From: an uncultured Saprospiraceae bacterium
GTDB taxonomy: Bacteria > Bacteroidota > Bacteroidia > Chitinophagales > Saprospiraceae
Length of the DNA: 64,000 bases
NCBI GenBank assembly: GCA_937139495.1
Contig: CAKZQC010000026.1
Span: 248,001 to 312,000, forward strand
Reading direction: 5' to 3'
The notes beneath the pieces were generated by a model. That model was not told the DNA's origin. It worked only from the letters and a program-made list of their open reading frames with translations, and searched no databases. Within the stretch, counting starts at the first letter, position 1. Every line of letters begins with the position of its first letter. Shown in pieces: positions 32,552-40,259 of the stretch. Both the position numbers and the translations under genes were made by a program.

Positions 32552-32848
32552 TTATTTTTCTGCTTGTTTGTTCAGGTCCAAGATGACTTTGATTGGCAAT
32601 AAGGAATACATAATCGCAATTCCTAGCAATAGGTATTGGTAGAATAAATGGACATAAAGCCAGCCTGCTAACAAAAAGAAAAAGCCAACAAATGCGATTG
32701 CCAAACTAACGAAAGTTGTCACGCCAAAGTATAGCAGCCAATAACTCACGCCTCCCTGCTTTCCGAAAGCTCGACCCAAAGCAACGAACCAAAGTACCAA
32801 CCCCAATAAGATGAAGCCATTAAAAAATATATTCTCGAACATACCCAA
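32552..32848 (-). CDS. Small integral membrane protein, unknown function
   Basis: 98 residues with three hydrophobic helices (about 6-26, 37-62 and 66-86) joined by short loops, and a charged C-terminus (DLNKQAEK). No motif suggests an activity. It is separated from the lipoprotein gene upstream by 82 nt, ends toward the convergent terminator at 32417-32459, and could be transcribed with the two lipoprotein genes upstream. Start ATG 32848; Met3 is an alternative. Confidence 0.72.
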   Translation of the reverse strand: MGMFENIFFNGFILLGLVLWFVALGRAFGKQGGVSYWLLYFGVTTFVSLAIAFVGFFFLLAGWLYVHLFYQYLLLGIAIMYSLLPIKVILDLNKQAEK

Positions 32849-32930
32849 TGAAATTTATAGGATTGTTAAGCTGATTTGCAGCTAATCAACACTTTATGGA
32901 GTTCAAAACGTTCAATGTAGAGGCTCTATT

Positions 32931-33764
32931 TTAGCTGTTTTTTAAGAATAATTCTTTGGCAGGAATATAAATATAGGCTTGTCGGATAGGCTCTATCTTG
33001 TAGGGGTAGCTTGGCTTGTAGGTACGTCCAGTTTCATTCTCCAGCACAAGCCATTTGCCTTCTAGCAACCAATCATTGTGACCGTCTTCATTGAGGTCAA
33101 CGACTGACCATCGAAGTTTATCTTTTTGAAATTTTCCACCACCTGCAGGGTTACCATCGTAGGTGATTGGAGCTTCGTCCAGCAGTGTATTCAGTACATC
33201 TATCATCTCGCCATTCTGATAAGCATACAGCCGGTAGCTGCCCATCTGTTCACAGTTGACTTCTAGTGTCATCAACAAGGCGACGGAGTCTTTGAGCATC
33301 GGCAAAAGTGCAACTTCTTTAGCTTGCTTTTGCAGCAATAACTGCCCCTTGTAGTCAAATAAAAAGTAATCTATGGTAGGTGTGTTGTCACAATTTGCGG
33401 TAACTGTACTGGCTGCTACTTGCAGCAAATAAACCGCTTGTTCCTGTCCTTGTATTTGATACTGTTGTTTGTTCAATAACTTCGTTTTGGCAGTGTAGGA
33501 ATAGTCATATAGACTATCAAGCTTAGCCAATAACACAGTTGGTGCCGTATAAAAAGTACTGTCAATTATCCACACAAATTTGTGCGTATCAATGGCAGTC
33601 TTACTGATTTTTTCTTCAAAAATAGTATGATCTGTTGTTTCTATGGCAGAGCTATCCAATACTGCTTTGGTCGAAGTAGTTGGAGTCGAGTTATTGGGCT
33701 GGCAAGCCACCAAAAGTAGCACACATAGACTGACTAAAAGCAGCCATGAACGATAAATATTCAT
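32931..33764 (-). CDS. Lipoprotein with a VCBS/FG-GAP-like calcium loop
   Basis: 277 residues from the ATG at 33764. This start is preferred because it yields a lipoprotein signal (MNIYRSWLLLVSLCVLLLVAC, Cys21) and lies one base past the stop of the upstream gene; the longer frame to 33827 would overlap that gene. After a Thr/Ser-rich linker the protein is beta-rich. Near the C-terminus DLNEDGHNDW is a DxNxDGxxD calcium-binding loop as in FG-GAP/VCBS propellers, but only one is visible, so it is not a full propeller. The 1-nt spacing argues for translational coupling and joint function with the binding-protein-like lipoprotein. Specific role unknown. Confidence 0.78.
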   Translation of the reverse strand: MNIYRSWLLLVSLCVLLLVACQPNNSTPTTSTKAVLDSSAIETTDHTIFEEKISKTAIDTHKFVWIIDSTFYTAPTVLLAKLDSLYDYSYTAKTKLLNKQQYQIQGQEQAVYLLQVAASTVTANCDNTPTIDYFLFDYKGQLLLQKQAKEVALLPMLKDSVALLMTLEVNCEQMGSYRLYAYQNGEMIDVLNTLLDEAPITYDGNPAGGGKFQKDKLRWSVVDLNEDGHNDWLLEGKWLVLENETGRTYKPSYPYKIEPIRQAYIYIPAKELFLKNS

Positions 33765-33765
33765 A

Positions 33766-35310
33766 TTATTTAGCGGTTTGTATGGTGTAATCTTTAAACT
33801 GGAGGAAGTGCAGGTATTGGTTCTCAAAACCTCTGATAACTGGTCGAGGTGTTACCAAACGACTATCAAGTGGAACAACATTTTCATATACAGGCTGAAA
33901 TCTAAACTCAGTATGACGAAGATGTGCAGGACTTTTCCAGAAGTGCATCTGAAAATTGGTACCATAGTTATGAAGCATTCTACCAAAATAAAGCATCACA
34001 TCAAACCCAATATAGCCAAACTCTCTAGGAGCAATGCCATAGTTGTTTTTGTACCCATTTCTGAAATTAATATTTTTACTAATTGACTTGTTAACATAAA
34101 ATTCAGCAGGAAAGTGCAGGTTGAGCGATTCGTAATACTCAAAAGTAATACGACTGTAATATTTCCAGCGGTCTTGACCAACTACCACGATTTGATACCC
34201 TTTGTTGGGGTCTATTTTATCTACCAATGATTGCAATTCGCGCAAGCAGTTATAAATAAACTCTTCATTGGAAGAGGGAATGACAATAATATTGAGCTTG
34301 GATTTATCCAATAGCGGGCGGATATAATTGATTTTGACACTAGCTGAACTACTCAAATATTGCGGTAGCAAGGTATCGAACGTATTGGTATAAATCGCAA
34401 AGTTTTTTTGAAGTTGTTGTATCTCTAAGGAGTCTGAATTTTCACCTAACAATAATACTTTTTTATCTAATTGACGATACCTGTTTTCTTGTTCGATTTG
34501 GTACAAATTCTCAATAATCGTCTTGCTATAAACTGTAAAGGAAGGATTGACTTGGATGTAATAAGGGTTGTTGGTTGTCAAATCAGGTCGAGGGTTGAAG
34601 GGAGAGACCAGTGGAGTTTGATAGGTTTTTGCAAACTCTGCCACCATCGTAAGGGTACGACTACTAATAGGTCCAATAATCAAATCAGCTTGTTTTAGCT
34701 CTGGTTTTTGGAGTATTGTACGCACGGTAGTGGTGTCGCCCATAGAGTCAAAAACATCCACAAATAACGAAACACCTTCTTTTTTTAGGCTATCTAAGGC
34801 AATCTGAACGCCTTCGTAAAACTCAATCGACTTGAGTGAATGCCCTGGGATTTCTCTACTAGGAGCAGCACTGAAACTCTTGCTGCGGAAAGGCATAATA
34901 ATCGCCACTCGATAGGCTGCTTTTTTGGTGATAGCCGAATCCAAAAACGCATTTGACCAGTCGGTAGAATTGGAACTGTTATAGATTTCGATAACATCTA
35001 CGGTATCGGCTTTGATAGTACCGTTGCCTATTTTTTCGAAACAAACTATTACCAATGTGCTAGGGTCGCGCTGCAAGGTGTCGCACCAACGAACGGTATC
35101 TATTTTAGTTGGTTCAATAACCTTGGGTGGTGTTACGACTACATCAGGTGGTGTTTCTTTTGTGCTGTCTTTTTTTACAACTACTTTATCTAAGCTATCG
35201 TTACCTAAATTTTTGGTAGGGTCGCAAGAACTGAAAATAAGACCCAAAAACAACACCCCAAATAAGCAAGGAAATAGATTTTTATGTAAAAAAGTAAATG
35301 TATAATTCAT
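33766..35310 (-). CDS. Periplasmic-binding-protein (type 1)-like lipoprotein
   Basis: 514 residues. A lipoprotein signal ends at FSSC (Cys29). A Pro/Thr/Val-rich linker follows (about 40-120). Residues about 130-490 match the type-1 periplasmic-binding fold of Leu/Ile/Val-binding and LpoA-like proteins: YRVAIIMPFRS, EFYEGVQIALDSL, DLIIGPISSRTL, TPLVSPFNP and NIIVIPSSNEEF. No ABC permease or ATPase genes are nearby, so a sensor or cell-envelope regulator role (like LpoA/LppC) fits better than transport; this is inference. The next gene starts one base after the stop. An upstream -7 element (35391-35398) and a hairpin in the leader are visible. Confidence 0.85.
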   Translation of the reverse strand: MNYTFTFLHKNLFPCLFGVLFLGLIFSSCDPTKNLGNDSLDKVVVKKDSTKETPPDVVVTPPKVIEPTKIDTVRWCDTLQRDPSTLVIVCFEKIGNGTIKADTVDVIEIYNSSNSTDWSNAFLDSAITKKAAYRVAIIMPFRSKSFSAAPSREIPGHSLKSIEFYEGVQIALDSLKKEGVSLFVDVFDSMGDTTTVRTILQKPELKQADLIIGPISSRTLTMVAEFAKTYQTPLVSPFNPRPDLTTNNPYYIQVNPSFTVYSKTIIENLYQIEQENRYRQLDKKVLLLGENSDSLEIQQLQKNFAIYTNTFDTLLPQYLSSSASVKINYIRPLLDKSKLNIIVIPSSNEEFIYNCLRELQSLVDKIDPNKGYQIVVVGQDRWKYYSRITFEYYESLNLHFPAEFYVNKSISKNINFRNGYKNNYGIAPREFGYIGFDVMLYFGRMLHNYGTNFQMHFWKSPAHLRHTEFRFQPVYENVVPLDSRLVTPRPVIRGFENQYLHFLQFKDYTIQTAK

Positions 35311-35350
35311 ATTCGGAGTATGACAATGTTCATTAATGAAATGATAGGCT

Positions 35351-35369
35351 TATTGCTATACATAGCAAT
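35351..35369 (-). promoter_or_regulatory. Hairpin in the leader of the binding-protein-like gene
   Basis: TATTGCTAT-AC-ATAGCAATA, a perfect 9-bp inverted repeat between the predicted promoter (35391-35398) and the ATG at 35310. It may be an mRNA hairpin or an operator. Confidence 0.38.
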
Positions 35370-35390
35370 AATAAAATGTGTTTATTCGGG

Positions 35391-35398
35391 CAAAGATA
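35391..35398 (-). promoter_or_regulatory. -7 element of the binding-protein-like gene
   Basis: The minus strand reads TATCTTTG (exact TAnnTTTG), with TTGG in place of TTTG 19 nt upstream. That upstream box overlaps an ACCAATA-TACG-TATTGGT dyad (35417-35434), a possible operator. The leader would be about 75 nt. Confidence 0.5.
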
Positions 35399-35416
35399 GT
35401 TATTTTTGATAGAGCA

Positions 35417-35434
35417 ACCAATATACGTATTGGT
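35417..35434. promoter_or_regulatory. Dyad ACCAATA-N4-TATTGGT in a divergent region
   Basis: A perfect 7-bp inverted repeat with spacer TACG between two divergently read genes. It overlaps the -33 region of the minus-strand promoter, a position suited to repression. Confidence 0.4.
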
Positions 35435-35614
35435 AAAAACGAACCAAACGAGTAGTTGGTCAATCAAAATAGTATTTGGTCGTGCCAGCTACCGTTGATT
35501 GTGTCAACTAAGACACGCTCTAAATTGGAGGAACTAAAACAAGGATTGAAATGCCTATTAGGTGCAATTGACAAATTAGTAAGACTAATTTTCGCCATCA
35601 AAGCCAAAAAACCC

Positions 35615-35622
35615 TAAATTTG
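35615..35622 (+). promoter_or_regulatory. -7 element of the TonB receptor promoter
   Basis: TAAATTTG (exact TAnnTTTG), 67 nt before the ATG at 35689. A TTTT run at 35589-35592 takes the -33 place, 22 nt upstream. Moderate match. Confidence 0.45.
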
Positions 35623-35688
35623 AATTTATTAGCCAAATAATGTCTGGCGTTCCCAACTATTCTATCACGAAGCAATTCAATTTTTTTT

Positions 35689-38058
35689 ATGAAGTATTAT
35701 AATCCTATTCTGAGCATTTTGCTCTTACTATTGATTAGTGTAGCCGCACAGGCTCAAAAAGGCGGTGTTCGAGGGTTGATAACCGAAAAAGGTACTGGAG
35801 AACCCATGATTGGGGCAGTCGTTTATGTAGAAGGAACAACGTATGCCGCTGCTACTGATGTAGAAGGTTTTTACAATATAGCGGGGGTTCCGTCGGGCGA
35901 TTATTTGCTCAAAGTTAAGTACTTAGGCTATGATTCTGCTAGCGTCGCTATCACGATAGGCAATAGTATGATTTCGCAAAACCTATCAATGGAAGAAGCT
36001 ATTATAGAAGGAACTATCATTGATGTATCGGCAAAAAATGAAGCCGCTCGCAACGATGTCCAAATATCAGTCGTTCGGATTACGCCCAAGGAAATCAATA
36101 AAATACCTGCGGCAGGTGGAGAGGCTGATTTTGCTCAATATCTACAAGTATTGCCAGGGATTGTATCCACAGGTGATCAAGGTGGACAGCTCTACATAAG
36201 AGGTGGTGCACCCGTCCAAAACAAAATACTACTTGATGGTATGACACTCTTCAATGCGTTTCACTCAATTGGTTTTTTCTCTGTATTTGAGACCGATATT
36301 ATTCGTACCGCTGATGTCTATACAGGTGGATTTAGTGCCGTATATGGCGGACGCTCTTCGGCAGTAGTCGATATCAAGACAAGAGAAGGTAACCGTCAAC
36401 GATTGGCAGGTATGATCAATGTCAACCCATTTGTAGTCAAAGGACTTATAGAAGGGCCGCTTATCAAGCTGAACGAAGAGACTGGTTCTAGCCTTTCTTT
36501 TTTGGCTACGGTCAAGCATTCGTACCTCAAAGAATCTTCGGCTTTCTTGTATAGCTACGCCAACGAGGCAGGAGAATTGCCGTACAATTTTACTGATGGT
36601 CACGCCAAAATATCTTATTTGGGTGGCAATGGTAGCCGCCTAAATGCTTTTGGTTTTTATCATTCCGATAGAGTGCGTTTTGAAGGTTTAGCCAATTACG
36701 ATTGGAATGCTTGGGGAGCAGGTTTAGATTTTAAGATCGTACCGGGGCAAGCCAAATTTGTGATGAATGGAGCATTGGCGTATTCTACATACGATGCCAA
36801 CTTCTTGGAAGAGGGCAACTCCAGCAAAGTACGCAGAAGTGATGTTGGTAGTTTCAATGCCAATATTAACTTTGTCTATTATTTGCCCAAATCAAGAGCA
36901 TTCAATTTTGGGGTAGAAATCAATAATATGTCCACTCAATTTGAATATTCTACGACCAGTGATGTTGATTTTACGCAAGGGGGCGATAGTCCACAATCCA
37001 ATACAGAAGCAGGTTTGTATGCTCAATTCAAGGGACGTTTCGGGCCCCTCGTAATCGAACCAAGTGTAAGAATGCAAGCCTATGCCTCGCTAGGAGAGGT
37101 GCGTATTGAACCTCGTTTGGGGCTCAAGTGGAATATTACCAACTGGTTGCGATTCAAAGCTGCTGGAGGAATGTATTCTCAAAACTTGATTAGTTCAGTT
37201 GATGAGAAAGATGTTGTTAATTTATTTGTAGGATTTTTGGGGGGACCCAATGACGGAGTATATCGCCTCGAAGATGGTAATTATGTCAAAACAGAAACTC
37301 GCCTTCAGACCTCCATTCATGCTATTGGTGGATTTGAAGTAGATGCGGGCAAATACGTAACACTGAATGTAGAGCCTTATTACAAGTGGTTTCCGCAGAT
37401 TGTGTCCCTCAATCGTAACCGAACAGCCGATGACCAAGGCAAAAATTACTTGGCAGAAGAAGGAGCTGCCTATGGTATTGATTTCTCTGGAACATTTGAG
37501 AAAAATCAATTGTATTTGTATGCCGCTTACTCGTTGGGTTACGTGACACGTGACGATGGCGTACAATCTTATTATGCACATTTCGACAGAAGACACAATG
37601 TCAATTTTGTAGCTTCTTATAGTTTCCGTATTGGCAAGGACAAACCAACAGACAAGGGAGGAAAGATTGTGAAACCAACCGAATATCCATTTGAAATAGG
37701 CGTACGTTGGAACTTAGGTTCTGGCTTTCCTTTCACGCGTACACAAGGATTTTATGCTAACCAAACGTTTGCCAACGGTATTTCTACCAACTACTTGACC
37801 GACAATAATGATCCGAACACTGATTTGGGTGTTATTTACGAAGAAGAACTTAACAAAGGAAGATTGCCATACTATCACCGTTTAGATTTATCATTCAAAT
37901 ATACCATTGATTTGCCCAAGCACATGAAATTGACCGTAGCAGCTTCTGTTACCAACAGTTATGATAGAGCAAATATCTTCTATTTTGACCGAATCGAATA
38001 CAAGCGAATCGACCAATTGCCAATAATGCCCGCTATTAATCTAAATTTAAAATTCTAG
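35689..38058 (+). CDS. TonB-dependent receptor with carboxypeptidase-like N-terminal domain
   Basis: 789 residues, outer membrane. A signal peptide (1-22, AQAQ) is followed by a carboxypeptidase-regulatory-like beta-sandwich (about 24-105: VRGLITEKGTGEPMIGAVV ... GYDSASVAI). The plug domain (about 125-235) contains LQVLPGIVSTGDQGGQLYIRGG and NKILLDGMTLFNAFH, the usual signatures. The rest is a 22-strand-type barrel ending in aromatic-rich strands (NIFYFDRIEYKRIDQLPIMPAINLNLKF, read in two parts). No SusD partner gene or FecI/FecR regulators are adjacent, so a polysaccharide-utilisation role is unlikely; siderophore, cobalamin or peptide uptake is possible. The substrate cannot be assigned. 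Confidence 0.93.
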   Translation: MKYYNPILSILLLLLISVAAQAQKGGVRGLITEKGTGEPMIGAVVYVEGTTYAAATDVEGFYNIAGVPSGDYLLKVKYLGYDSASVAITIGNSMISQNLSMEEAIIEGTIIDVSAKNEAARNDVQISVVRITPKEINKIPAAGGEADFAQYLQVLPGIVSTGDQGGQLYIRGGAPVQNKILLDGMTLFNAFHSIGFFSVFETDIIRTADVYTGGFSAVYGGRSSAVVDIKTREGNRQRLAGMINVNPFVVKGLIEGPLIKLNEETGSSLSFLATVKHSYLKESSAFLYSYANEAGELPYNFTDGHAKISYLGGNGSRLNAFGFYHSDRVRFEGLANYDWNAWGAGLDFKIVPGQAKFVMNGALAYSTYDANFLEEGNSSKVRRSDVGSFNANINFVYYLPKSRAFNFGVEINNMSTQFEYSTTSDVDFTQGGDSPQSNTEAGLYAQFKGRFGPLVIEPSVRMQAYASLGEVRIEPRLGLKWNITNWLRFKAAGGMYSQNLISSVDEKDVVNLFVGFLGGPNDGVYRLEDGNYVKTETRLQTSIHAIGGFEVDAGKYVTLNVEPYYKWFPQIVSLNRNRTADDQGKNYLAEEGAAYGIDFSGTFEKNQLYLYAAYSLGYVTRDDGVQSYYAHFDRRHNVNFVASYSFRIGKDKPTDKGGKIVKPTEYPFEIGVRWNLGSGFPFTRTQGFYANQTFANGISTNYLTDNNDPNTDLGVIYEEELNKGRLPYYHRLDLSFKYTIDLPKHMKLTVAASVTNSYDRANIFYFDRIEYKRIDQLPIMPAINLNLKF

Positions 38059-38487
38059 GCAAAACATATTAATAATAAATTTGTTAAGCAAGTCATAAAG
38101 AGCTTGTGTGTACGTTCTTGTATGCACAAGTTCTTTGTATTTAAGGGCTAGTTTAGTTAAATTCATCAAATGAAAAAGTTACTATTTTAGTTGCCATAGG
38201 AATCTATTCGTAATAACCTCGTACTGTGGGAAGTCTAGGTTTTTAGCCCCTAACAGCAGAATTGGTCCGATTAGAGGCAACGCTAAAGTCCACTTTTTTT
38301 CCAAAAATACGCTGTCTAAAAAAGGTGTATTTCCAAGATATTTTTTAACTATTTTAGTCATCGGCTTAGTTCCTTACCAACTAATTGCTATTTTTGGGTG
38401 ATTTTTCAAACGTCTTGCTCTTCATAGCAATGGCAAGTAGCTAGAAAGACTACATTTATTTTATACATAAAATCAAAAACACATCAA
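38059..38487. other. Intergenic region with possible duplicated gene start
   Basis: 429 bases, no ORF. It contains a weak hairpin (CTTGTG 38103-38108 with CACAAG 38125-38130, then TTCTTT) that may end the receptor transcript. A short stretch at 38163-38194 closely resembles the start of the downstream OmpA-like gene but hits a stop after six codons (MKKLLF). There is a -7-like TATTTTTG at 38389-38396. Confidence 0.5.
38389..38396 (+). promoter_or_regulatory. -7-like element upstream of the OmpA-like gene
   Basis: TATTTTTG (exact TAnnTTTG), 91 nt before the ATG at 38488. No -33 TTTG is found at the right distance; a tentative promoter. Confidence 0.35.
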
Positions 38488-40152
38488 ATGAAAAAATTAC
38501 TATTGAGTTGCTTTGTGGCTCTTTTTTTTATCAATGTATCTAATGCGCAACAAGATGCTATCCAAGATAGTTTGGAAGTATTTTTTGATCTAGATAGAGC
38601 AACGCTTAGACAAGAAAGTATTGATAAAATTAACAGCACTTTTGAGCGTTACGAAGACCGTCTAATCAAAATGCGTGTCACTGGTTTTACTTGTGATTTG
38701 GGCTCAGATAATTACAATATGGGATTGTCTGAAAGAAGAGCGCAATCTGCCTTTGAATTTGTTCAGACATTGGGCGACTTTCAAGACAAAACAGATTTGT
38801 TTTTCTATGGCGAACGTATATTGAAATACAACGAAAGAGAAATGAACAGAAGAGTTCACGTGTTGTTCTACTTGGAAGATGACGATATCGACACGCTTAT
38901 ACAGAACGGTTGTGCGGAAGTATTCATCGAAAAAACTTCGTACAAGCCAAACAAGAATAAAAACATGAGCTTCAAATTGCAATCTTTCACTAGTGCGAAG
39001 GATATGAAAATGAAGAACATTTCTATCGAAGATACTGACGGTCGTAAGTTGTACTTCAACAGTGTTATGCACTTTGAAGCAATGGCAAACGGACAGTCGG
39101 TAGAAGCCCTCAAAAACCTAAAAATAAAATTGCCTTTAGTCAATGAAGACAAACCAGGTTACACGTTCTACAAAGGTGAAATTAAAGACAATGAAGTAGT
39201 TTGGATGAATACTGGCAAGCCTTGTGTCGCTTCTCAAGATGGTGACTGCGAGACGTACAATATCGACTGGATGCTATCTGGCTATTGTGCTTGTGCTACT
39301 CCTCGCAAATGTGAGGAAGATTGCAACGCTGACCCGTTTACAGGTTCTGCATTGCCTGATTTTACACAGGACAATGTACGCAAAAGCCCACTTAATACAG
39401 TAGCAGAATTTGCAGGAGGAACTTACACAAGTTACGATGATGTAGTAGTGACAGATGATACTGAATTTGATTTGGATTTAGATGTTTGTGAGCAATTCGA
39501 AAACGGAATTACTAGCGATGAGTGGTTCAAAGCTCGTAACAATGTAGTAAACCCTAAGAAAAACATCATTATTACTTCTAGCCTACAGCCAAATCGCAAC
39601 AACAAGACACGTATCTATGTAGATAAAAAAGAAGTAAGTGATATGACTAACCCTGTATTGATTGCAGGCAAAATGTCTCCAGGTAACAAATATGTGATTT
39701 GGGAAAACCAAAAAGTAGATCCTACTCCTTGTGTAGGGGAAGCCAACTGTGAGTATATTGCTTACGATGTAGTCGCTTCAGGTATCTACAAAGTAGCCGA
39801 ATGGAAAGACGCTGCACCCAAAAAAGCAGAAGACAAATTTATCCTCAAAACACGTGTTCTTAAGAACTCAAAAGTGTTTGTAGGTAACAAAGCTACTGGA
39901 GAGGTTTACTTAGCCAAAAATGCTACTCGTAAAGGTAAAGTAAGACCAAAAGAATACAATATTAGAGACTTTGATAATGCAGGTGACATCGTATTGTATG
40001 TACAAAATACAACTAAGAAATTGCCAATGTATCAAGAGGTGAAACTATCTGACTTGAAATACAAAAAAGCAGCTAATATGTACATCATGCGTTTGGTTAA
40101 GTTCAACAAAGTAGAAGATTTTAGCAAAGTAGATTTTTCTGCTTGTAAATAA
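38488..40152 (+). CDS. Secreted protein with N-terminal OmpA-like domain and unknown C-terminal part
   Basis: 554 residues. After a signal peptide (1-20, NAQQ) comes an OmpA-like domain (about 25-130) at the N-terminus instead of the usual C-terminus. It has the LSERRAQSAFEFV helix and a terminal NRRVHVLFYL strand. The ligand Asp of GHTD is replaced by the FTCDLGSDN region, so peptidoglycan binding is uncertain. The remaining 420 residues are rich in Lys, Asp and beta-forming residues with two similar-looking sections (around 150-260 and 350-460), each holding GDCETYNIDW- or ANCEYIAYDVVASG-type Cys strands. I do not recognise them. A strong terminator follows. Confidence 0.8.
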   Translation: MKKLLLSCFVALFFINVSNAQQDAIQDSLEVFFDLDRATLRQESIDKINSTFERYEDRLIKMRVTGFTCDLGSDNYNMGLSERRAQSAFEFVQTLGDFQDKTDLFFYGERILKYNEREMNRRVHVLFYLEDDDIDTLIQNGCAEVFIEKTSYKPNKNKNMSFKLQSFTSAKDMKMKNISIEDTDGRKLYFNSVMHFEAMANGQSVEALKNLKIKLPLVNEDKPGYTFYKGEIKDNEVVWMNTGKPCVASQDGDCETYNIDWMLSGYCACATPRKCEEDCNADPFTGSALPDFTQDNVRKSPLNTVAEFAGGTYTSYDDVVVTDDTEFDLDLDVCEQFENGITSDEWFKARNNVVNPKKNIIITSSLQPNRNNKTRIYVDKKEVSDMTNPVLIAGKMSPGNKYVIWENQKVDPTPCVGEANCEYIAYDVVASGIYKVAEWKDAAPKKAEDKFILKTRVLKNSKVFVGNKATGEVYLAKNATRKGKVRPKEYNIRDFDNAGDIVLYVQNTTKKLPMYQEVKLSDLKYKKAANMYIMRLVKFNKVEDFSKVDFSACK

Positions 40153-40180
40153 GCTATCTTTAACGGAACGAATAGCATAC

Positions 40181-40226
40181 CACAAAAAAAAGTCCTTCAG
40201 AATCTTCTGAAGGACTTTTTTTTGTG
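40181..40226. terminator. Bidirectional terminator between convergent genes
   Basis: A perfect 22-bp inverted repeat with a 2-nt centre: core AGTCCTTCAGAA / TTCTGAAGGACT with A8 on the left and T8 on the right. It serves the OmpA-like gene and the M43-like gene. Confidence 0.94.
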
Positions 40227-40259
40227 AAAAACAGAGCGACTATAAAGTCGCTTCACCTC

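Noticed and set aside
33765..33827. Longer N-terminus for the calcium-loop lipoprotein gene
   Set aside because: It would overlap the upstream gene and bury the lipoprotein signal; the ATG at 33764 is one base after that gene's stop.
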